Assembly: GCA_035578155.1 (NCBI GenBank)
Contig: JAPWDM010000066.1
Coordinates: 248,001-312,000 of the forward strand
Direction: 5' to 3'
Source of the DNA: Brachynemurus nebulosus
Lineage: Eukaryota; Arthropoda; Insecta; Neuroptera; Myrmeleontidae
DNA length: 64,000 nt
Position 1 is the first letter of the stretch. Each line of letters starts with the position of its first letter. Of the stretch, positions 52,484-63,958 are shown in pieces. The position numbers were made by a program, and so were the translations under genes. The notes below the pieces were generated by a model that was not told the origin of the DNA, did not search any database, and saw only the letters and a list, made by a program, of their open reading frames with translations.

Positions 52484-53296
52484 GGGGAACTTGGGGTAAG
52501 TTGACTAATTGTTGTTATTGGCACTAATTATTAATTTACTTTTAAATTGATGCTGCGGTCTTCTCTTTACAAGTATCTAATGATAATTAGTGTATCAGTT
52601 TTCTAAATTCCGTTTTTAAAATATTGCTGAATATGTTCCATATACCCAAACGCCAATCTAGCCACGGACTCGTCACAACTTGACAACCACTACAGCCACA
52701 CCTTCAAGAAATTCGCGCCCTCATCGTTTCCGAAACATATATAAACCGTCAACTTTTTTTGCACTTTGTCATTTCGTTTGCCAACACTGTAACCTACGTG
52801 ATAACTTTTTAGCTAATTTTATATCTAAAATATTGTTTCACAATGTAATTTAAAAAAAAAAAAAAAACAAAAACAAATAATTTATTTCTTTTTCTTTTTT
52901 ATTTTATTTTTGTACAATAATGTTTTCAACAAGTTTTTTAAATTTTTATTTCAATTTTATATAAAAATTTTTTTTTGACATATTTTTTGACATAAATATG
53001 TTTTGTATTTTTATATTTTTTATTTTTAATTAAATGAATCGCCTGAAGACGAAAGCATATGCTCTTCCGAAACCGGTAGCGCAATTTTTAAATTAATCTT
53101 TCATTTCATTGTTTTCCTGATGACTTACAACTCCTAATGTTCCCTTTATTACTCTTACATCATCTAAACATTTATACAATATTTATAAGAAAAGATATGT
53201 TAATTTTTGCATTTAAAAAATTTCAAAAGGTCAATTAATATTTCGTGGCATTTTTCTTTAATACTTATATGTACATAGTCAACTTACCTCAACTTC

Positions 53297-53299
<3 letters not shown>
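52484..53299. mobile_element. pogo-like TA-flanked element (816 bp)
   Basis: Ends GGGGAACTTGGGGTAAGTTG and (complement) GGGGAAGTTGAGGTAAGTTG, with TA at 52482-52483 and TA opening the (TA)n at 53300. The terminal style matches the elements at 29526-30262 and 54314-55077. No transposase tail was recognised here. A Penelope-type sentence (CCTGAAGACGAAAGC...CTTCCGAAACCGG) is embedded at about 53041-53085. Confidence 0.6.

Positions 53300-53381
<82 letters not shown>
53300..53381. repeat. (TA)n array
   Basis: About 41 TA units, directly abutting the right end of the 52484-53299 element. Confidence 0.95.
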
Positions 53382-53388
<7 letters not shown>

Positions 53389-53499
53389 ATCAAACTAAAT
53401 AGGACTACGTTCAAATACGTTCAAACATATGTCCATCATGTGTGTGGCGTCAGTTGGACCGAGTTGTTTTTTAATCAAAATCATGTATACATGACGACG

Positions 53500-53501
<2 letters not shown>

Positions 53502-53572
<71 letters not shown>

Positions 53573-53591
53573 GTATATGTATATATATACC
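53502..53591. repeat. (TA)n array with (TATG) tail
   Basis: About 38 TA units, then GTATATGTATATGTATAT. Confidence 0.95.
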
Positions 53592-53931
53592 TATCGGTTG
53601 ATAACATTACCGGAGATACTATATTCTTTTTTCCATATTTTTGCGGGGAAAGATAAAAAGAGGATTGAAGAAGTGGATATAAAGAGAAATAAGGCGGCGA
53701 GATGGATGAAAGCAAAGAATGCGGTGTTATAAAATTATATAAATATTGAATTTTTGTAGCTTTTTTTTATTAAATAACGAACAATATATAAAACGTTTAT
53801 CTATAGTCATTTTGAGACATTTTGGTCTCTCAAGTCGGATTAATCTATTTTCGGTTGATAAGCACATTTTATTTTAGAACATTTGAAAATTTTCCCAAAG
53901 AGACGTTGTTGGTTTAAGTGTAAGTAAAATA
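53592..53931. other. Spacer, nothing recognised
   Basis: AT-rich, with a small purine-rich patch at 53645-53720. Confidence 0.3.
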
Positions 53932-54311
53932 CGAGAGTCGGTTGAAATGTTCTTGGAATGAAACTGAAAACTCATAAATATACCAATAGAAATAGTTTTA
54001 TTTTTCAACATATTCTCCTTAAAAACACTAACACAGTTGGTTTCACATTTTTCTAATAGTTCTATCCCATTTTTGTAGAGGATTTTCAGAAGGCGGTCAC
54101 AGTTACTTTTACCTATTCGTTTGAACCAAAAAGCTTTTTAGCTAGAAATTTTTTGCAATTGGGAAAGAGGTGGTAGTCCAGAGAACAAGGTGGTTGTTCA
54201 ATTCGTATCTCAAATGAACAAGTTAAGCCATAGCCAAGGCACTTGTGTGAAATGTTGTGGTGATAAAGAATTTTTTTTCGATAAAGCTGGTTTTTGTACG
54301 GTCTTGCATAG
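53932..54311 (-). pseudogene. mariner transposase C-terminal fragment
   Basis: On the minus strand: H-N-I-S-H-K, then I-E-Q-P-P-C-S-L-D-Y-H-L-F-P-N, K-K-F-L-A-K-K-L-F-G-S-N-E. After a frameshift come L-Y-K-N-G-I-E-L-L-E-K-C and K-E-N-M-L-K. This is the mariner tail (HxDNAPxH ... PPYSPDLAPSDYHLFPNLKKFL ... YYKxGIExLExR ... GDYVEK), with a small deletion that removes the Pro-Asp-Leu-Ala-Pro-Ser stretch and the third catalytic Asp. The probable element end CGAGAGTCGGTTG follows TA at 53930-53931. The 5' part is missing, cut off near the pogo-like insertion at 54314. Confidence 0.75.
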
Positions 54312-54313
54312 TA

Positions 54314-55077
54314 GGGGAGCAGGGGGTAATTGGAGCCTAACAAGAAAAAACAAAAATATCTCCAGTCGTTCTAACAATTTATTTGTTTTATAAATTGAAA
54401 CACATAGCTTATCTATTTGATCAATAATTAAGCTGAATTTTAGTCAACTAAACAATATTTTTCTGGTCGAAAATTTATTTTTTCTAAAAACTACCGTCCG
54501 CTCGGCGTATTGCCCGACAGATCGGGAAATGGGAGCCTATAATTTACTTTAAATTCAATAAAAATTGTAAAAACAAAATCAGTCCTCAAAAATAAAGTAA
54601 GGGCAAAAATACAGCAAATAATTTTAGCAATAAAATTTAACTTGAATAATCAAAATAAAAGAATTATTCTAAGAATTCTAAGGGCTTAGATTCTAAAGGT
54701 CAGGACAAACAACGCAAATATAATCAGTTACGTTATCGGAGTCAAAATATTTTGCGTGTGGCCAATTTCCACCGCTTCTGCAACGATACCATAACTATCT
54801 TTAAAAAAAAACCTTGCAATCTACCATTTTGTGAAACATGCTTATAGATTTCAGTATTCATTTGTTATCACAATTCTAATAATCATAACAAGAAGTAGGC
54901 AAACTTTGCTATATAATTAGTGATAATTAATTAAAATAAAAAATTTAATTTAGTTGGTACTTTGACGTCGTTAAAATTATTTTGTTCTAAATTGCGTACT
55001 AATGAATACATACATTAGAAGCGTGTATTTTTGCATCGCTCCAATCACCCGCTAGTTCTTATTACCCCTTGCTCCCC
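54314..55077 (-). mobile_element. pogo-like deletion derivative (764 bp)
   Basis: Ends GGGGAGCAGGGGGTAATTGG and (complement) GGGGAGCAAGGGGTAATAAG, flanked by TA (54312-54313 and 55078-55079). On the minus strand at about 54770-54695, residues read C-R-S-G-G-N-W-P-H-A-K-Y-F-D-S-D, then D-Y-I-C-V-V-C-P-D. This is a Cys/His zinc-binding tail as at the C-terminus of insect pogo-type transposases. The catalytic core is missing. Confidence 0.65.
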
Positions 55078-55079
55078 TA

Positions 55080-56255
55080 TGCTCCTGTAGCACTACATTT
55101 CTTTTAAGCCTAAAGTTTCCGTCTATCCGAGCGAGGAGGCGAGTCTTTTCCCGGTATGCAGTCGGAGGAGGCTCTCAGAACTGTGAAAGTTTCGAGGAAC
55201 TTTAAAAATTATTTCCAGCTATAATTATTTTGGCATCGTTAAATATTTAGAAAATTGTTAGCTCTATTCATTCGTATCAATTTTCTCTATGTACTCAAAA
55301 CGATTTTTTTGATTCAAAGGAGAAAATCAGACAGGCTGCTAATCTTTGAACAAAAAAATCACTCTACAAGTGCATACCTACTAATAATTATTAGTAAAGG
55401 CGGTTATAGGTATTTTATTTGCCGTCTACTGGGCAGGAGTCAATCATTTTTATACTTTCTCTTTTGTAACTGCACAAACTGTACAAACTGCACAATTGTA
55501 ATGGTACTCCCACCCACCGCCAAAAAAGAAAAATAATTTTTTTTGTCTTTTCTGGATCATTATTAATGTCAAATTAATAAGGGAATTGCAAAAATTCAAA
55601 GGATCCTAGCTTCAGGTTTGTAACGGCTATAATGCAAAACTTTAAAGACCACCAATATTCCCTAAGCATAGTTTGGATAAAGTTTAGCATATTTTTTTAA
55701 CCTTTCTAGGTTCTTTTGTAATGCAAGCCTTCAAGAGAAAATTTTATAATCTCTTACAATAATTGTTTGCCCATTTTCTCCGAAATATCTAAAGCATTCT
55801 CAAACTATTTACAACTACTTAATAAAATAATCTTAAATAAAAATTTTGTAATTTATGATACAAAAATTTCATTTTTAGGAACAACTAAGCGAGCGCTTTA
55901 ATGTTAATGCATTTATAAAAAGCGTTCATATGGTTGTCAAAAATATAAGAGTGGCTTTTTTTAGTTATGAATTTGTGATTGTGGTTTTAATATTACAGAT
56001 CGTTGACTCTAATTAACTATTTGGTTGAGTGCCAAAAAAAAGTTGCAACTTTCATACCAAAATAATATATTATCGTTACTCTTAGTACCGGAATACTTCA
56101 AAGTTAAACATGGTGGTTGCAGTTCGTATTATACTTATAACGAAAAACTGGTTTTATGAGAATAAGTAAACAAAGTTCTAAAGCAAGATAAAAAATTGCG
56201 AGAAAAAATAAATACACGCGATTTTTTATTTCTATAGATCGGTAGAACTAAGTCC
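55080..56255. other. Spacer, no gene recognised
   Basis: A 93-codon frame (55255-55536) ends in repeated NCTNCTNCT codons from CTGCACAAACTGTACAAACTG repeats and has no family. No element ends. Confidence 0.35.
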
Positions 56256-56394
56256 GGCTACACACCTAAGCGATACGAGCCGGACGATACCACAGTTTAA
56301 ATAACAGTGTATACTGCGTATACTCAGTTTACTAACTCACTTTGCGGTTTCTGTCCAAATATATTAAAACTGTATATGCTAGTGTGTAGGGTTA
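56256..56394. mobile_element. Possible small MITE
   Basis: GGCTACACACCTAAGCGATA and, inverted, CCCTACACACTAGCATATAC are similar but imperfect ends. TTA-type flanks were not confirmed. Confidence 0.25.
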
Positions 56395-56873
56395 TCCAAA
56401 AATAATTCAGTGTGATCGATTTTATTTTAATAAATTGCAAATAAGAAAACTTAAGAATTTAAAAAAAAATATATTTAAAAAAATATTCTAATACAATTTG
56501 GTTTTATACACTGTATGACATGTTGACAATTATGTCAAATGTTAAATTATTATGTTGACGTTTTGTTGTCATACTGATAATTATTTTTCGCCCATTATCA
56601 AGATCATTGTATATATGAGAATGCATATTGCTTGTAGAATTATAATTTTAATTTACTAAAAATAACACACGACTTTAAAAAAATTTATTTTTAAAAAAAA
56701 ATCACTTAACAACAAACGTTATCCTCGTTAATACATCTTAAAATATTCTAATCATGCATCTTTGGGCCTCACCGAGGGTTTCTTAGGAGGCGACCCAAAA
56801 GTGTTGATGGATCAAAACTGTTTCAACGTCTTCTGTAGTTTCAACATTGTTAGTCAAGATGGTCAGGATCTTT
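56395..56873. other. AT-rich spacer, nothing recognised
   Basis: No motif or repeat ends seen. Confidence 0.3.
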
Positions 56874-56989
56874 TAGCGAATTTCCATTCTGGAAATTCAG
56901 CTATTACAGCCGTTGTCATAACGCGACTTGAGCCCGGGACTATGGCAGAAATTTGTTTTGAGGTCCCTAGAAACTGAAAATAATATCCA

Positions 56990-57038
<49 letters not shown>

Positions 57039-57059
57039 ATATATATATATATATATATC

Positions 57060-57130
<71 letters not shown>

Positions 57131-57416
57131 GTATATATGTATCAGCACGATAACTCTCGTACGAAACGTCCTAGGTTTACGAAATTTGGTGAGAACGTTG
57201 GAAGTCCAAAATCTTGGATGAATTCTTCAGCCAGACACGTCGGATGCCAGGAACATGGTTTTTGTTCTTGCAAAAAATTAGTTTTTTGCCAAAATTTGCT
57301 ATAATTTAAAAGTTATTGACACATTTTTTTACACCATTGCAAACACGGAAAAAAATCACATAAAAAAGGTTTTTGAACTATTATTCTAGGTTAGCTAGTT
57401 TTTGAAGAAATAATAA
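56874..57416 (+). mobile_element. Family A 5' portion, copy 5
   Basis: TAGCGAATTTCCATTCTGG head, GCGACTTGAGCCCGGGAC, (TA)n, then CGATAACTCTCGTACGAAAC and GGATGCCAGGAACATGG. It ends without the ACAGGGGTA terminus. Confidence 0.75.
56993..57126. repeat. (TA)n array in family A copy 5
   Basis: About 64 TA units with CTATA and GTATA interruptions. Confidence 0.95.
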
Positions 57417-57529
57417 AAAAAAGTCAGTAGCAGGATTAGACAGTTCTGGACCCACCATCCGCTACCGGGACGGTTCTAGAAACCTTCGACGGTAGGTGGA
57501 GTAATGTGAACGAAAATTTTTCTAACCCA

Positions 57530-57650
57530 ACGGAACTTGATCTAACCTAACCGAACCTAAGGTAATTTGGTCTCAAACCTAACCGAACCTAAGGAAATTT
57601 TTTCCAACCTAACCGAACCCAACAAAATTTTTTCTAACCTAACTGAACCT
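57530..57650 (+). repeat. ~30-bp AACCTAACCGAACC minisatellite
   Basis: About four units beginning AACCTAACCGAACC(T/C)AA and separated by T-rich GGTAATTTGG/AAATTTTTTCC spacers. It resembles the insect telomere word CCTAA only loosely. Confidence 0.7.
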
Positions 57651-57686
57651 TATTGTTCTATCATTTATATAAACTGAATTTATTAT

Positions 57687-58221
<535 letters not shown>

Positions 58222-58224
58222 AAA

Positions 58225-58265
58225 TACCCCTGTCGCAGCATCCTGCATAACATAGCGAATTTCCA
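58225..58265 (-). mobile_element. Family A 3' end, inverted
   Basis: TACCCCTGTCGCAGCATCCTG through AGCGAATTTCC, in the opposite orientation to the adjoining 5' portion. The two may be a rearranged single element or two abutting fragments. Confidence 0.7.
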
Positions 58266-58706
58266 TTTACAAAAGTACGTTTAATACCTACAAGAGAAAC
58301 CACATAAAATGAATCAAGTCTATCTTGATGGTGGCGTAGGAAAAAGTGTATATTATGTAGAATATTACTTTTCCAATTTTTGAACTCGCGATATCTCATG
58401 AAGGATAGATAGTACGAAAAAAAATATTGAAACCTTTTTTTGTAGAGAATTGCACAATCTACAAAATTTATTTAAACTGTTTTTACTACAAATTTTATCA
58501 TTTGCGAGATATTTAAGAAAAACTAATTTCTTTGACCTTTGATCTTAAATAAACTTTTTGGCACATGTAGGACCGATGAACACTTTCGATATTTTGTTTA
58601 TAATGATGTAGTTAAGGTCTGTACCAGTTTTCAGTTCTATGCAAATTTTTCCGAAATTTGAATTTTTTTTTTTGTTTATTTTGACTGGCCTAATATATAG
58701 ACAAAA
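58266..58706. other. Spacer between family A fragments
   Basis: AT-rich, with no recognisable motif. Confidence 0.3.
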
Positions 58707-58916
58707 TACCCCTGTCGCAGCCCCTGTCGTTTTTCTCGGAAACTAGTTGACATAGAGTAATTTAAATAAAAAACCTTCTTTATGTGATTTTTCCGCCTTA
58801 TTCCGCCAAATTTTTTTCACGAAAAATGTCCAAAAAACCGTAAACGTTTTCGCGAAATTTCTTAAAAATAAGATGTTTCGTTCTTGAGTTATCGTGCGGA
58901 CACTTACTGTCCGTAA
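58707..58916 (-). mobile_element. Family A fragment, copy 7 (inverted)
   Basis: TACCCCTGTCGCAG followed by TTTTTCTCGGAAACTAGTTG and, toward 58890, CGTTCTTGAGTTATCGTGCGG: the short-form 3' part read backwards. CAGCCCCTGTCG near the end is a small internal duplication. Confidence 0.7.
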
Positions 58917-58917
58917 G

Positions 58918-59085
58918 TGTAAGAAGAAGACCCACAGAAGCAGGTTTGAAAAGCCGCAAAGCTAGAAAGAAGTCTTGGCTCTCCGACAACATCAAGAAAA
59001 ATCGTTTAGAATGGGTTTTAAGACACCAGCATTCTTCTGAAGAAGATTGGTCCAATGTGGTATGATCCGACGAATTTAGTTTTGA
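58918..59085 (+). pseudogene. Tc1-type transposase fragment (inverted partner)
   Basis: In the + direction: P-T-E-A-G-L-K-S-R-K-A-R-K-K-S-W-L, then K-K-N-R-L-E-W, E-E-D-W-S-N-V-V, a stop where Trp is usual, S-D-E-F-S-F-E. This covers the end of the Tc1 DNA-binding region through the first catalytic Asp block (VVWSDESxF). It is a near-identical inverted duplicate of 59119-59278, and the two meet at a small loop near 59104. Nothing downstream of the first Asp survives. Confidence 0.75.
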
Positions 59086-59098
59086 AGTAAGTTAAATT

Positions 59099-59591
59099 CT
59101 ATACCATCGCATTAAAAGATGCGATTAGATTTGCCGCACCATACCACATTGGACCTATCTTCTTCAGAAGCATACTGGTGTCTTAAAGCCCATTCTAAAC
59201 GATTTTTCTTAACGTTGTTGGAGAGCCAAGACTTCTTCCTAGCTTTGCGGCTTTTTAAACCTGCTTCTGTGGGTCTTTTTACAGTTCGAGAACTAATTGG
59301 TTTACCAATGTCTCCCGATAAAGCTACAGTGAGCTCAGAAGAAGTTTTTTTGCGGCCCTTAAGTGAGTCACGGATAAGTTTTCTAATCTGGCGGTCAGTA
59401 GTAGAACGTTTTCTGCCCGTTCTCATTTCGTTTGTGTGAAAGCCAGTCTCCACGAATCTTTTAATTGTAAATTGCACTGCACATCGTCAAACTTTTATTA
59501 ATTTAGCAATCTCTATTTGAGTCTTCCCTTCTTCATATAAAATCTGGATTTTTATTCGTATTTTTGTATTAAGTTCTGGTTGTTTCGGCAT
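59099..59591 (-). pseudogene. Tc1-type transposase N-terminal half
   Basis: ATG at 59591 (minus): M-P-K-Q-P-E-L-N-T-K-I-R-I, helix-turn-helix (E-G-K-T-Q-I-E-I-A-K-L-I), a stop at the end of the first helical segment, then F-T-I-K-R-F-V-E-T-G, R-T-G-R-K-R-S-T-T-D and P-T-E-A-G-L-K-S. This is the paired-like bipartite DNA-binding domain of Tc1 DD34E transposases. It ends in V-V-W-C-G-K-S where VVWSDES is expected, so the first catalytic Asp is lost. About 165 of ~340 residues remain. Confidence 0.8.
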
Positions 59592-59876
59592 TTCGTATTA
59601 CAAACTGTCTCTACTATACGAATAAACAACACTCAGCAGCTTCTTGTTATCGTGAAAGTTAATAACAGGCTAACAAATAAGTTACATTATTTTTCAAAAA
59701 ACTTCAAATTTCACATTTTGTGGGCCAGGTGTTTTAGGGTACCTTAAAATCCGTTTTCAGTTTTTTAAAATTAACTCTTAGTATTCATTCTATTATTAAA
59801 CAGAAAAGTCATTTTTAAATTAATTTTAGAGTTACACGTGTTTTATGGGGGTGCTCAATACTTTTGGCCAAGGCTG
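59592..59876 (-). mobile_element. Tc1 element 5' leader and terminal repeat
   Basis: The end read on the minus strand is CAGCCTTGGCCAAAAGTATT, continuing GAGCACCCC. This is a classic Tc1 terminus, flanked by TA at 59877-59878. With the transposase fragment it defines 59099-59876 as the 5' half of a Tc1 element. The other end was not found. Confidence 0.75.
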
Positions 59877-59878
59877 TA

Positions 59879-60689
59879 CTATTGTATCGTTTAGATGTGC
59901 AGATGTCATATATTACGGTAAATATCGTATGTCATGCAACCGAATTTATTACATATGTGCATTCTTCTACGGTAAATTTACATGGTTAATATTAACATTG
60001 CCGTAATTTCGGTTTATGGTAAATATATAAAATGCAAAATATTAGGATTCATTAGTAAATTATTATAGTTGTTGTAATCCGACGGAAATAGTTTTGTTAA
60101 ATGTGAAATTTAAAATATTATTTTCCTCCTGTCTATATGCGCTTGTATATTTACCCTGTTTCATTATTATATAATATATCTTTTACAAAGACTTGAAAAG
60201 ACAATTGCAAACTGAATTTGTAAATGTTTATAGAATGATTCTCTTGTGATAATGAATGACTATCAGCAGGCCACGGTAAAGAGGCCACGATAGCCAAAAT
60301 TGAAGTCCGGATTTCTTAGACGGCCCTGCAAGGAAAAAAGCTAAGGATCGTTGGAAAAAACCTGAGCCGATTGTTAGAAATTAAACAAACACCAACTTCT
60401 TAAAAGGCAAAAATTATCAAATTTATCGGCGAACTACATACTCAGTTCTACAAGGAAGGTACTCCAGGTGTACCTTACCGATTTCTTTCATTTTGTGACA
60501 TTTATAGTAAAAAAAAATATTAGAAATGTATTCTTTTTTAAGTGTTAACTCATCGATTTAAGGGGTGAAAATCGCCCTTAAAGTTCACCCCAAAATCAGT
60601 TTTTCTTAAATATCTCGTAAACTATTTTGAATTTTGAAACAAGTCGTACGCCAAAATGTTTCATATAAAAACGCGCTTATATAGGCACA
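59879..60689. other. Spacer, nothing recognised
   Basis: CAAGGAAGGTACTCCAGGTGTACC near 60450 recalls GAGGTACACCTGGGG near 61710 in inverse orientation, on either side of the MITE at 60876. No gene. Confidence 0.35.
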
Positions 60690-60860
60690 ACAATTACAAA
60701 ACACGTCTCGTCGGACAGAGCAAGGTGTGGTCCAAGCTAACAATGGTCTAACAATACATTACAATGCGTTGTGCATTCGGTGCCCGACACCGACCAACTA
60801 AATGCCCTAAGCGGTATCAACTACACTCAGGCTGTCAGGCACACTGCTATCCACAATTTT
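60690..60860 (-). repeat. Third, diverged copy of the 44.2-kb module
   Basis: Complement reads GGTCGGTGTCGG, ATTGTTAGACCATTGTTA, TTGCTCTGTCCG, CGTGTTTTGTAATTG and CCTATATAAGCG in the same order as 44750-44865. The last word is a good TATA box. Confidence 0.5.
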
Positions 60861-60875
60861 TTACACATACGCTTA

Positions 60876-61696
60876 GGTAACGGTTACACTGGATACGAAT
60901 TCATCCGAAAATTCATTCGTACGAATTAGTACGAGTTTATCCGAGTTAATACAAATTAAACAAATGCATACATTTAGACATGCGTGGTTACACTGCTTAC
61001 GACTCTTTCGTACGAGCTCGTACGACTTTTTGATACGACCCAAATATTTTGTTTTTTGATGTGAATTCGTACGAAAAAAATGATGGATTTAGAAAAAATA
61101 ATTATTTTTGTTGAACAAAGACGGTTTTTAGGGATTAAAAACCTAAATATTATCATAATAGAAAGTTAAATAAAAAATTGTAGAATGAGGTGGCAGGGGA
61201 AATGTTTAGATAATTTTTTAATTAAATATATTACGATATAATAAAACTAACCTAACCTAACAAAAACATTTTAAGTATGTATAATGAAAAATTAATTAAC
61301 TAAATATTGAAGCTAAAATTCAGTAGATTTTAAAGTATAACTGAATGTGACTCTAAATACTCTAAAAATTTCTGTTCGTCTTGAAAAATTTCTTCAAAGT
61401 AATTTCAGAATTCAGCTTTTTTGCTCTACATGAATAATAAATAATCGTTTACCCGGAATTGTTTGTTTTCTACAATTAGAAATTTTGAAAACGATGTTTC
61501 TAATAAATAAGATTTGGTAGCTGAATCCATTGTTTGATATCATGCAATATGTATTAACGGTTTTCAGTTTAAATTTAAATACGAATTCGTATTACGATTC
61601 CGTATTCAATGTAACCACATAGTCGTACGAATGAATTTTGTACGAGCTCGTACGAATCATTTTTCGTACAAATTCGTATCCAATGTAACCGCAGCC
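60876..61696. mobile_element. PIF/Harbinger-type MITE (821 bp)
   Basis: Ends GGTAACGGTTACACTGGATA and (complement) GGCTGCGGTTACATTGGATA, flanked by TTA at 60873-60875 and 61697-61699. GTACGAGCTCGTACGA palindromes lie near each end. The 60-codon minus frame at 60974-61156 is inside and not a gene. Confidence 0.8.
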
Positions 61697-61699
61697 TTA

Positions 61700-62295
61700 G
61701 GGTTTGGGTGAGGTACACCTGGGGTATCATCTTGGTCAGTTCTATCTAGTCTATCAGCTGGTTACAGATACAGGATAAATATTATTGTTTCCAACACTAC
61801 TACCAAAGTTATCATATTTAGGTAATTTAAAAAAACCTAGTATGAATTTATGCTACAAAGCACGGTTATAAAGTTAAATAAGTTTTAGCTTATAAGAAAA
61901 AGTAGGGATATTTTTACAAAATGGTAGAAAAAGTCAATATTGTTATTAAGAATAAAGCTATTAGAAATCTAGGATTACACAAAATGAGCAGTAAATCTTT
62001 TTTTTTATTACAGCGTTCGGGCTTGAAATTCCATTTTCTTTTAACTTGAGTAAACTAAGCTCTTTTAAATTTATGAGAGACGAATACAGAATTATAGCTA
62101 GACATTAGGTTGTAGCTACCTTTTTCTTTTTATTTAGCGATGACTACCCTGCTCTTCAGTGTTTATCCATAGTCATGGTGGATCTTAAATAAAATTTGGT
62201 CATTTTTTTAGTAAAGAAGTCTCGCTTAGCAGAAACCGTAGTTATAGATATCATCGGCAAAATTGAGAGCATACTAAGTCCCAGAATTCAGAAAA
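61700..62295. other. Spacer, nothing recognised
   Basis: AT-rich, no motif. Confidence 0.3.
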
Positions 62296-62297
62296 TA

Positions 62298-63301
62298 TTA
62301 GGTGTACAACTAAGTTCTACCCGTTTTCAAAAGATGGCGGTATCTCAGAGCCGGTTATAAGTTAATTATTAATACGCATATATACTTATACATACACAGT
62401 TATTTTTACTCCGTAAATTCATCACGCTCTTAATACCATGTGAGTTTTTTGAGAGATGCTATTTTTATTACAACCAAATTTGTATCATAGAAATGGTACT
62501 GGAAAAGGTTATTTTCTTGGAGGTAATGGAACTGTAACCAACCAGAACACTATCGGTTGAAGTGGCCTCAAGTACATATGCATATTTTTACCGCCTAATT
62601 GATAAATTAAAGAAAAATTAAAAAATTAACGTTGGTAAAAAAATTTTTTTGGCTCATTTATGTTGTTAGTTAATACATTAGATCACTTTTATCGAAAAAT
62701 TAATATATAGCCTCATTTAAAAATCTATAAGTTTGTATCATAGCTCGAAAACCATAAGAGCTATAGAGCTCCTGACTATAGTAATCGGTTGCCCCCGTCG
62801 ATATCTACAAATCTTATTTGAAGAATTTTTCGATTAAATCAACGGTTTGGCTTTAATAAAAATGGTAACTCTCAGAAAACTCGCACAGTATATTAATCTT
62901 CAATGTATAATATATAAATTTTTATTGAGTTGAAAATGGAAGTAAGTAATGTGCATATCCAACATTGACTTCTATACGAATTTCAACAAGGAAAATATGC
63001 TGCTGAAGCTCAAAGAATAATCTGTACAGGTTATGGTATTATATGGTGATAGTACTATTGATGACAGTACGTGTCGAAGATGGTTTCGGAACGTTATAAA
63101 TGAAGATTTCAATTTAAAGGATAAACCACGCTCTGGAAAGCCTCCAACAATCAGTGATGAGGAATTGCAAGAATTACTGGACCAAGATTCTGCGCAAACA
63201 CAACAACTCGCAGAAAAGTTAAATGTCATTAGACAAGCTATTTCTAAAAGGTTACATGCTTTTTTTTGCAAAGAACGGGTAGAACTTAGTTGTATACCTA
63301 A
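62298..63301 (+). mobile_element. mariner element, internally deleted (1004 bp), both ends present
   Basis: Ends TTAGGTGTACAACTAAGTTC and (complement) TTAGGTATACAACTAAGTTC, both continuing TACCCGTT, are about 28-bp inverted repeats with TA duplications at 62296-62297 and 63302-63303. The interior has about 640 bp of non-mariner-like leader and only the N-terminal transposase region, so the 3' two thirds of the gene is deleted right up to the end repeat. Confidence 0.85.
62936..63262 (+). pseudogene. mariner transposase N-terminal DNA-binding region
   Basis: Start ATG at 62936: M-E-V-S-N-V-H-I, a stop, then L-L-Y-E-F-Q-Q-G-K-Y-A-A-E-A and a -1/+2 shift near 63035. It continues Y-G-D-S-T-I-D-D-S-T-C-R-R-W-F, D-K-P-R-S-G-K-P-P and L-A-E-K-L-N-V-I-R-Q-A-I-S-K-R-L. 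These are the two helix-turn-helix modules and the linker of mariner transposase (family usual length ~345). The catalytic domain is absent; from 63263 the frame runs into the end repeat and then by chance into the next MITE. It cannot be active. Confidence 0.85.
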
Positions 63302-63437
63302 TAACTTAAGATCATGCTTCAAACATTTCTTTTATAAAACCCGTTACCGCTACCCGCTAAAGTCGCCACTGTGGAAAAGTTGCAAAAAGTTTATCATTTT
63401 ATTCACCAAATATCGATGCTCAAAATACAATCTTATA

Positions 63438-63958
63438 GGGAGCGTCCATAAACTACGCATCTTATTTGGTGGGTGGGAGGGGTTACGCAAAAAGCTACGC
63501 TGGACTACATGCTGGCAGTGGGGAGTCAAGATCGATCTACGTGATTTTATTTAGAATAATTAAATAAACAAGAATTTGAGTGTGGAAATTCATAAATAAT
63601 TCTGAATTACTAATGAGGTACATATTATTTTAGATATTTTGAAATTTGAGAAAACTTCCCCAAGCGAATTATGCAAACATGTGGTCACACAGTCTTTACA
63701 TTAAAATTTTTACTGAAAGGGGACGTGATTTTTGACAAAATATTTTCCTGAACAATAAAAAAGTGCCTATTAGTTTTCATATTTTATAGTAAACAAGGTA
63801 TTACTTTAATTGAATGTTTTTGATCTTACTAAGAAAAGAAAGTACATTTTCCTATGGAGGAAAACGGCGTTAAGGCAGTAGTTACCATGAGTCTACATGA
63901 AGGGTGGGAGGGGTTTAAAAATGGCCAAAATGCAACTACATAGTTTATGGACGCTCCC
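63438..63958. mobile_element. MITE with 5-bp duplication (521 bp)
   Basis: Ends GGGAGCGTCCATAAACTACG and (complement) GGGAGCGTCCATAAACTATG, a terminus widely seen in arthropod MITEs, are flanked by TTATA at 63433-63437 and 63959-63963. Inner GGTGGGAGGGG words are mirrored at the far end (GGGTGGGAGGGG at 63903). Superfamily not assigned. Confidence 0.8.

Noticed and set aside
61246..61262. CTAACCTAACCTAAC as a telomere repeat
   Set aside because: Only two to three units, inside a MITE.
63263..63554. C-terminal extension of the mariner frame
   Set aside because: It continues out of the element through its end repeat, the TA duplication and into an unrelated MITE, so it is chance read-through.
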